Part shown: positions 58,407 through 64,000 of the stretch, piece by piece
How positions within the stretch are numbered: position 1 is the stretch's first letter
Layout: every line of letters begins with the position of its first letter
From: Sphingomonas parva (ex Maeng et al. 2020)
GTDB taxonomy: Bacteria; Pseudomonadota; Alphaproteobacteria; Sphingomonadales; Sphingomonadaceae
Length of the DNA: 64,000 bases
NCBI RefSeq assembly: GCF_004564275.1
Contig: NZ_SPDV01000007.1
Coordinates: forward strand, 62,001 to 126,000
Direction: 5' to 3'
Notes under the pieces: generated by a model
Databases searched by the model: none
The model's input: the letters and a program-made list of their open reading frames with translations, nothing else
Told to the model about the DNA's origin: nothing
Position numbers and translations under genes: made by a program

Positions 58407-59410
58407 TGCGCACCTTCCATTCCCCGCTGCAGCGCCGCCATGCGCCGGAAAAGGAGCTGCACAACGGCGCGTTCGTGCCCTTCGCCGAGCATCCCGGACG
58501 GATCGACGCCATCCTGGAGGCGCTCGGGCCGGCCGAGGCGCCGCGCGACCATGGCGAGGAGCCGATCCTTCGCATCCATCCCCGCGCCTATGTCGACTTC
58601 CTGAAGTCCGCCTTCGGCGAGTGGCGGGCGGCCGGGCGGCCGGGTGATGCCGGAGCCTATGTCTGGCCGGTGGTCGGGCGCCGGCCGCTCACGCTCGACC
58701 GCGTCGACGCCCGCCTCGGCCAATACAGTTACGACGCCAGCACGCCGATCGCCGAAGGAACGTGGGAGGGCAGCTATTGGTCGGTGCAGTCGGCCTTGTC
58801 CGGACTCGATGCGGTGCTCGGCGGTGAGGCCGCCGCCTTTGCTCTGTGCCGCCCGCCGGGCCATCATGCCGGCGCCGATTACATGGGCGGCTATTGCTAT
58901 CTGAACGCCGCTGCGGTGGCCGCTGAAGTGGCCATCGCCGCCGGACGCCGGCGCGTCGCCATTCTCGACATCGACTATCATCACGGCAACGGCACCCAGG
59001 ACATCTTCCTCGATCGCGGCGACGTCTTCTTCGCGTCGATCCATGCCGATCCGAAGACCGATTATCCCTTCTACTGGGGGCATGCCGACGAGCGGGGCAT
59101 CGGCGCCGGCGAGGGCGCGACCCTGAACCTGCCGCTGCCCCGCGGTACGGCTTTTCCGGCGTTCGAGACGGCTCTCGAGCGCGCGCTGACGGCCATCGCC
59201 GGCTTCGATGCCGAGCTGCTGGTCTGCTCGTTCGGCGCCGATACCTTCGTCGGCGATCCGATCAGCTTCTTCGCACTGGAGACTGCGGACTATGCGCCGA
59301 TCGCCCGCCGCATCGCCGGTCTCGGCCTGCCCACTCTGGTGGTCATGGAAGGCGGCTACGCCGTCGAGGCGCTCGGCGCCAACGTGAGGAGCGTCCTCAG
59401 CGGCTTCTGA
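58406..59410 (+). CDS. Histone-deacetylase-family amidohydrolase
   Basis: A 334-residue zinc hydrolase. CRPPGHHAGADYMGG (catalytic His pair), DIDYHHGNGTQDIF (zinc ligands Asp/His), SFGADTFVGDPISF (third ligand) and EGGYAVEALG are the class II HDAC / acetylpolyamine amidohydrolase signatures. It could deacetylate polyamines or acetyl-lysine. The ATG shares a base with the preceding stop (TGATG). Confidence 0.9.
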   Translation: MRTFHSPLQRRHAPEKELHNGAFVPFAEHPGRIDAILEALGPAEAPRDHGEEPILRIHPRAYVDFLKSAFGEWRAAGRPGDAGAYVWPVVGRRPLTLDRVDARLGQYSYDASTPIAEGTWEGSYWSVQSALSGLDAVLGGEAAAFALCRPPGHHAGADYMGGYCYLNAAAVAAEVAIAAGRRRVAILDIDYHHGNGTQDIFLDRGDVFFASIHADPKTDYPFYWGHADERGIGAGEGATLNLPLPRGTAFPAFETALERALTAIAGFDAELLVCSFGADTFVGDPISFFALETADYAPIARRIAGLGLPTLVVMEGGYAVEALGANVRSVLSGF

Positions 59411-59416
59411 GCGGCG

Positions 59417-60274
59417 TCACTCCGCTTGCGTGACGACGGGCCGCTCCTCCTGCGGGGCCTTGCGGCCGATCAGCGGGTCGCAAAGCTGGACCAGCAGATC
59501 GCCGGCGTGGCGATCGTCGGCTGGCCCGAGGCCGAAGCGGAGCCGCTGGACCGACGCATGAGGCAAGCGGCGATAGGTACCGAACACCCGGTCCCAGAGC
59601 GTCAGCGCATCGCCGTAATTGCTGTCCGTCTCCGGCTGATGGGCGGAGTGGTGGACGTGATGGAGGGCGGGCGTGAACAGCAGCACGCCAAGCAGCCGGT
59701 CCACCGGCTCCGCAAGCCGATGGTTGGCGTGCGACCACAAGGACAGAGCGGCGGCAGCGATCTCGTAGCCGGCAAGGGCGGCCGGCGACAGGCCCAACCC
59801 CGCAGCCAGCGCCGCCGCAGCGAGCGCGACATAGAGGACCTCGATCGGGTGATGGCGGAAGCCGGTCGAAAGATCGACGGCGGTGTCGCGATGGTGGACC
59901 CGATGGAACCGCCAGAGCAAGGGAACGCGATGGGCGAGCCGGTGCACGCCGTAGATCAGGAGGCTGCGCGCCGCGATGGTGAGAATCGCCGCGGCCACCG
60001 CCGGTACGCCCAGCGCGGGCAGCAAGCCGAAACCCTGCCCCCGGGCCCATTCGGCCGCGGCGACCGAGCCCAGCGGCAGCAGCAGGACCATCAGCAGATT
60101 GATCAGCCCCAGGCCGAAGTTGGTGAGGAGACGGCCACGGCGCTCCGGCTGTGCCCGATGGAGCGGCCGCAGCACCTCGAGCCCCGTCAGCAGCGCCAGC
60201 ATCGCGAGGGCGCCGGCGATCGGCAGGGCGGCACGAAGCACGTCCCCGCTTCCTCCATCGATCCAGCCGCTCAC
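59417..60274 (-). CDS. Sterol desaturase/fatty acid hydroxylase family protein
   Basis: A 285-residue membrane enzyme with the histidine clusters HRLAHRVP, HRVHHRDTAVD, HANHR and HHVHHSAH of di-iron hydroxylases and four to five helices. It may hydroxylate a lipid or carotenoid. The GTG at 60274 follows GAGGGGAC. It converges with the HDAC-like gene. Confidence 0.87.
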   Translation of the reverse strand: MSGWIDGGSGDVLRAALPIAGALAMLALLTGLEVLRPLHRAQPERRGRLLTNFGLGLINLLMVLLLPLGSVAAAEWARGQGFGLLPALGVPAVAAAILTIAARSLLIYGVHRLAHRVPLLWRFHRVHHRDTAVDLSTGFRHHPIEVLYVALAAAALAAGLGLSPAALAGYEIAAAALSLWSHANHRLAEPVDRLLGVLLFTPALHHVHHSAHQPETDSNYGDALTLWDRVFGTYRRLPHASVQRLRFGLGPADDRHAGDLLVQLCDPLIGRKAPQEERPVVTQAE

Positions 60275-60383
60275 ATCTTCGTCCCCTCGCGGTCCGCCTT
60301 GGTCGCTTTCTCGCTTGATTCCTCTGGCCCCACAAGCAAGCTCTGCCGCGGCCGCTTCGGCCCAATATGTCAGGAGGAAAAGA

Positions 60384-60566
60384 ATGGCGTCTCTCGCGAA
60401 CACCATCCGTGCCGCGTCCCTTGTCGGCGTGACCGCCCTGGCGGCGGCCGGGCCGGCCTTTGCCGGCGTGACACCCACCCCGGCCCCCGTCCTCGCCGCC
60501 GGCGCGCCCGCGCTCGCCGTATTCGGCGCCGGCTATTATCTGATCCGGCGCATGCGCCGCCGCTAA
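60384..60566 (+). CDS. Mini-substrate-like or accessory protein of the exosortase
   Basis: A 60-residue protein: signal peptide (SLVGVTALAAAGPAFA) followed, after only a few residues, by TPTPAP, one helix (VLAAGAPALAVFGAGYYLI) and RRMRRR. That is the layout of a PEP-CTERM-type sorting end (short motif, helix, Arg cluster), with almost no passenger. The ATG follows AGGAGGAAAAGA, and the exosortase gene starts seven bases after its stop, so a link is strongly suggested. Confidence 0.72.
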   Translation: MASLANTIRAASLVGVTALAAAGPAFAGVTPTPAPVLAAGAPALAVFGAGYYLIRRMRRR

Positions 60567-60573
60567 GGCTTCG

Positions 60574-61407
60574 GTGACCATCGAAACGCTGCGGCCGGGC
60601 GAGCTCGGCCGCAGCCACCTCTTCTTCGGCGTCTGCCTGATCGCCACGCTCAACGGCTTCTTCGGCCATGCGCTGCGCGCGGTCGAGGAGCGCGGCATGG
60701 CCGCGGCGGCGATGGACCTGTTCGGGGTCAGCGCCATCCTCTGGGTCGCGCTGGCGGCGGGTCTCGCGCTCCTGGCGGGAGATGGGGATCGCCGGCCGCT
60801 GCGCCGCGAGGACCTGCCGATCGCCTTGCTCGCAGGCGGCGCCGCCCTGTTTCCCGCTGCGACCGCGAGCAGCGCCGCGCTGGCGCTCGTCGCCGTCTGG
60901 ACGATCGCGACCAGTGCGCCGCGGGCGCCGCTTCGTCGCGCCGGCATCATCTTCCTCGCCATCACCGGCGCACTCTTGTGGGGGCGGCTGATGCTCGCGA
61001 CCTTCAGCGGTCCGCTGCTCTCGGCCGACGCGCTGTTCGTCGCCAATCTGATCGGCGCCGAGCAGCAGGGCAATACGCTGTGGATCGGCGACCGCTGGAG
61101 CGGTATCGTCGTCGCGCCGGGCTGCTCGTCGATGCAGGGCATGTCCCTTGCGCTGGTCTTCTGGGCCAGCGTGAACCAATATTTCGACGTGCCGTTCGGC
61201 TGGCGCCCGGCGCTCTATTGCCTTGCCGCCCTTGCCGCAACGATCGCGGTCAACGTCCTGCGGATCGGGGCGATGCTTCGCTGGCCGGAGCATCTCGAGG
61301 AGATTCATCACGGCTGGGGCTACCACATCGCGATGTGGACGACCCTGCTGCTCGTCGTCGCCATATGCTTGTTCGGAGCGCGCCGTGCCGTCTTCCGTCC
61401 GCTTTAG
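60574..61407 (+). CDS. Exosortase (probably the sphingomonad XrtV type)
   Basis: A 277-residue multi-helix membrane protein. The catalytic Cys184 is in APGCSSMQGMSLAL, Arg230 in VNVLRIGAML and His245/246 in EEIHHGWGYH; this Cys-Arg-His set defines exosortases, which cut and anchor or sort PEP-CTERM-like proteins. The start is GTG. The next gene overlaps it by 23 bases. The subtype name is from memory and needs checking. Confidence 0.87.
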   Translation: MTIETLRPGELGRSHLFFGVCLIATLNGFFGHALRAVEERGMAAAAMDLFGVSAILWVALAAGLALLAGDGDRRPLRREDLPIALLAGGAALFPAATASSAALALVAVWTIATSAPRAPLRRAGIIFLAITGALLWGRLMLATFSGPLLSADALFVANLIGAEQQGNTLWIGDRWSGIVVAPGCSSMQGMSLALVFWASVNQYFDVPFGWRPALYCLAALAATIAVNVLRIGAMLRWPEHLEEIHHGWGYHIAMWTTLLLVVAICLFGARRAVFRPL

Positions 61408-61864
61408 GCTGATCGTCGGAGCCGCCCTGCTTCTCAGCCTGGGCGGCAAGGCGGCGCTGTCACGCACCGCGCCCGATGGCGGCAATGCCGATTTCGTCTC
61501 GGCCGCCGTCGACACTCTGCGGCAACAGGGCTTCGTCGTCACGCGCGAGGTCCGTCCGTTCGCCACCGTCATCCATGCGCAGCGCGGCGACTGCCGGCTG
61601 CTGGCCGCCGAATATCGAGCCCACGGCACCATGGCCGAGCCGCTCGCCGCGCTGGCGACACCCGTCGGGCCGCTGCGCTTCATCTGGCGGGGCGAGACAC
61701 GGGAGGCGGCGCCTAAGATCGCGCCGCTGATGCACTTCTACGTCCGGCGCGAGCTGCGGCGAATCGGCTTCGCGCCGGACCATCTGCCGATCACGGCGGT
61801 GGCGGCGAGCCGCGGCTGCAAGGATCCGGTGGACTGGGGAGCGCTCGCGGCGCTCCCCGCCTGA
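61385..61864 (+). CDS. Exosortase-associated exported protein
   Basis: A 159-residue protein with an N-terminal hydrophobic helix ([15 protein letters not shown]) and a soluble domain with two cysteines (GDCRLL, RGCKDP). It overlaps the exosortase gene's end (GTG at 61385), so its synthesis is coupled; such proteins often act with exosortases. No catalytic motif is seen. Confidence 0.7.
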   Translation: MPSSVRFRLIVGAALLLSLGGKAALSRTAPDGGNADFVSAAVDTLRQQGFVVTREVRPFATVIHAQRGDCRLLAAEYRAHGTMAEPLAALATPVGPLRFIWRGETREAAPKIAPLMHFYVRRELRRIGFAPDHLPITAVAASRGCKDPVDWGALAALPA

Positions 61865-62797
61865 TCAGAGCTTCTCGGTCAGCTCCGGCACCAGCTTGAA
61901 CAGATCGCCGACCAGGCCGATGTCGGCGACCTGGAAGATCGGCGCGTCCTCGTCCTTGTTGATCGCGACGATCAGCTTCGAATCCTTCATGCCGGCAAGG
62001 TGCTGGATCGCGCCGGAGATGCCGACGGCGACGTAGAGTTCCGGAGCGACGATCTTGCCGGTCTGGCCGACCTGATAATCGTTCGGCGCATAGCCCGCAT
62101 CGACCGCCGCGCGGCTGGCGCCGACGGCCGCGCCGAGCTTGTCGGCCAGCGGATCGATATATTGGTGGAACTGCTCGGCCGAACCGAGGGCACGGCCGCC
62201 CGAAACGATGATCTTGGCGCTGGTCAGCTCCGGACGCTCCGAAGCGGCGATCTCGGCCCCGACGAAGCTCGACAGGCCTTGGTCACCCGCGCCCGAGACG
62301 CGCTCGACGGTCCCCGATCCGCCCTCGCGCGGCGCCTTGTCGAAGGCAGTGGCGCGCACCGTCAGCACCTTTTTCGCGTCCGAAGACTTCACCGTGGCGA
62401 TCGCATTGCCCGCGTAGATCGGGCGGACGAACGTGTCCTCGCCCTCGATCGCGATGACGTCCGAGATCTGCATGACGTCGAGCAGCGCCGCGACACGGGG
62501 TGCGATGTTCTTGCCGGTCGTCGTCGCAGGCGCGACGAACGCATCGTGGCCTTCCATCAGCGAGACGGCGAGCGGCGCGACGTTCTCCGCCAGCTGATGG
62601 GCCAGCGACGCATCCTCGGCGAGGTGGACCTTGCCGACGCCCGCGATCCTCGCGGCGGCTTCGGCGACGGCGGCGGCACCCGCGTCGCCGGCGACGAGGA
62701 GGTGAACCTCGCCGAGGCTGGCGGCCGCGGTCACCGCGGAAAGCGTGGCGTCCTTCAGATCGCCATTCTCATGTTCGACGAGTACGAGGGTCTTCAT
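61865..62797 (-). CDS. etfA: Electron transfer flavoprotein, alpha subunit
   Basis: A 310-residue subunit carrying electrons from acyl-CoA dehydrogenases to ETF-ubiquinone oxidoreductase. The C-terminal FAD-binding region is [41 protein letters not shown]. The start overlaps the etfB stop (ATGA). It abuts the convergent exosortase gene set. Confidence 0.95.
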   Translation of the reverse strand: MKTLVLVEHENGDLKDATLSAVTAAASLGEVHLLVAGDAGAAAVAEAAARIAGVGKVHLAEDASLAHQLAENVAPLAVSLMEGHDAFVAPATTTGKNIAPRVAALLDVMQISDVIAIEGEDTFVRPIYAGNAIATVKSSDAKKVLTVRATAFDKAPREGGSGTVERVSGAGDQGLSSFVGAEIAASERPELTSAKIIVSGGRALGSAEQFHQYIDPLADKLGAAVGASRAAVDAGYAPNDYQVGQTGKIVAPELYVAVGISGAIQHLAGMKDSKLIVAINKDEDAPIFQVADIGLVGDLFKLVPELTEKL

Positions 62798-63543
62798 CCG
62801 ATCACTCCCACGGTCCGGAGGCGGTCGATCAGCTCGTCGACGGAGCCGACCTTGACGCCGGCTTCACGCTTCGACGGCTCGCGCACCTGCAAGGTCGTCA
62901 GGCGCGGCGCGATGTCGACCCCGTAATCGGCCGGGCTCTTGGTCGCGAGCGGCTTCGACTTCGCCTTCATGATGTTCGGCAGCGAGGCGTATCGCGGCTC
63001 GTTGAGGCGAAGATCGGTGGTGACGATCGCCGGCAGCTTCAGGCGCACCGTCTCGAGCCCGCCGTCGACCTCGCGGGTGACGCTGACCGCCTCGCCCTCC
63101 ACCTCGACCTTCGACGCGAAGGTGCCCTGCGCCCAGCCGAGCAGCGCGGCGAGCATCTGGCCGGTCTGGTTGGAATCGTCGTCGATCGCCTGCTTGCCCA
63201 GGATCACCATGCCGGGCTGCTCCTCGGCCGCGATCTTGGTCAGGATCTTGGCGACGGCGAGCGGCTCGACATTGTCGTCGGTCTGGACGAGGATCGCGCG
63301 GTCGGCACCCATCGCGAGGGCGGTGCGCAGCGTCTCCTGCGCCTTCGCCGGACCGATCGACACGACGACGATCTCCGTCGCGACGCCCTTCTCCTTCAGG
63401 CGGATCGCTTCCTCGACCGCGATCTCGTCGAAGGGATTCATGCTCATCTTGACGTTGGCGAGATCGACGCCGGTGCCGTCGGCCTTGACCCGCGGCTTCA
63501 CGTTATAGTCGATCACCCGCTTCACCGGGACGAGAAGCTTCAT
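62794..63543 (-). CDS. etfB: Electron transfer flavoprotein, beta subunit
   Basis: A 249-residue subunit binding AMP. Signatures are [56 protein letters not shown] start. The repeat element 63561-63737 lies directly upstream, where its promoter should be. Confidence 0.95.
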   Translation of the reverse strand: MKLLVPVKRVIDYNVKPRVKADGTGVDLANVKMSMNPFDEIAVEEAIRLKEKGVATEIVVVSIGPAKAQETLRTALAMGADRAILVQTDDNVEPLAVAKILTKIAAEEQPGMVILGKQAIDDDSNQTGQMLAALLGWAQGTFASKVEVEGEAVSVTREVDGGLETVRLKLPAIVTTDLRLNEPRYASLPNIMKAKSKPLATKSPADYGVDIAPRLTTLQVREPSKREAGVKVGSVDELIDRLRTVGVIG

Positions 63544-63560
63544 GCTGTCCTCTCCTCAAA

Positions 63561-63737
63561 AGCCCCCTCCCCTCGAGGGGGAGGGTTGCGCAGCCTTGGC
63601 GAGCCTCTTCGGCGAGCTTAGGCGAAGCTGGGAGGAGGTGACAGACGCGGCGAGTCACCGCCGACGGTGTCACCCTCTCCAACTCCCCTAGCTCAGCTTC
63701 GCTTCGCCAAGGCTTCGTGTCCTCCCCCATCCGGGAG
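63561..63737. repeat. Intergenic inverted-repeat element
   Basis: A nested inverted structure: AGCCTTGGCGA (63592-63602) and its complement TCGCCAAGGCT (63704-63714), GGTGACA (63637-63643) and TGTCACC (63668-63674), plus a CCCTCCCC/GGGGGAGGG hairpin at the left edge. It has no gene. Short GC-rich palindromes like this are typical interspersed repeats of sphingomonad genomes. Confidence 0.65.
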
Positions 63738-63778
63738 AGAATGAACGCGACGCCAGTAGCTTGACCCTTACGTTAACG

Positions 63779-64000
63779 TCAAGCAGCGTCCTTCACCGCC
63801 GCGACGATCTTCTGGGCAGCGTCGCCGAGATCGTTCGCGGGGACGATGGCGAGGCCGGAATCGGCGAGGATCGCCTTGCCTTCCTCGACATTCGTGCCCT
63901 CCAGACGGACGACGAGCGGCACCTTGAGATCGACCTCGCGCGCCGCGGCGACGATTCCGTCGGCGATGATGTCGCAGCGCATGATGCCGCCGAAGATGTT
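63779..64000 (-). CDS. sucC: Succinyl-CoA ligase, beta subunit (C-terminal part)
   Basis: The last 73 residues of SucC are visible, from [17 protein letters not shown] to [19 protein letters not shown], the end of the ligase domain contacting SucD. The rest continues beyond the window. Confidence 0.93.
   Translation of the reverse strand, partial: NIFGGIMRCDIIADGIVAAAREVDLKVPLVVRLEGTNVEEGKAILADSGLAIVPANDLGDAAQKIVAAVKDAA

Overview
The window is GC-rich chromosomal DNA from an alphaproteobacterium, most likely a sphingomonad (Sphingomonas-like, order Sphingomonadales). Supporting signs are an UrcA-family protein, a DUF2721 protein, an exosortase cassette, GGAAC-N17/18-GTT promoters of the EcfG general stress type, many GTG starts, and a metX-metB methionine pair. 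It is mainly core metabolism; I see no phage, insertion sequence, CRISPR array, rRNA or tRNA.

Region 1-21240 is entirely on the minus strand. Read in its own direction it starts with a very long, nearly gapless cluster: ilvC, ilvB, a short ilvM-type small subunit, leuA, leuB, leuC, leuD, gltB, gltD and ppc. It makes valine, leucine and isoleucine, supplies their amino nitrogen (glutamate synthase) and refills oxaloacetate (PEP carboxylase). It is followed by a type I secretion operon (TolC, ABC transporter, HlyD adaptor) and an Rrf2 regulator cut by the window edge. The ilv cluster starts behind a textbook attenuator: a leader peptide with a Leu-Leu-Val-Leu-Ile run, an antiterminator arm and a terminator. 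ilvD diverges from it.

Region 23-28 kb holds an M13 peptidase and small envelope genes. Region 28.2-38.3 kb is a second amino-acid block: thrC, thrB and an aspartate kinase-homoserine dehydrogenase fusion that lacks ACT domains (again behind an attenuator with a Thr/Ile leader peptide), then proA, proB, a divergent GntR-family regulator, and metX-metB behind a structured leader RNA. A short motif (AGATTGTATCCC, or TTGGGATCCC in the promoter cores) recurs upstream of ilvC, ilvD, the thr operon and the proB/gntR intergenic region. It may be the operator of the GntR protein, which would make that protein a coordinator of amino-acid synthesis. This is the most interesting hypothesis in the window.

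Region 38.5-59.4 kb is a mosaic: an unknown membrane protein, aconitase, a retropepsin-like protease, predicted peptidases and esterases, stress genes, a Crp/Fnr regulator, a PspC cluster, a dicarboxylate symporter, a wrecked nhaA pseudogene and a histone-deacetylase-like enzyme. Region 59.4-61.9 kb includes a compact exosortase cassette: a mini-substrate-like protein, the exosortase and an accessory protein. The window ends with etfA/etfB, an intergenic inverted-repeat element and the 3' end of sucC.
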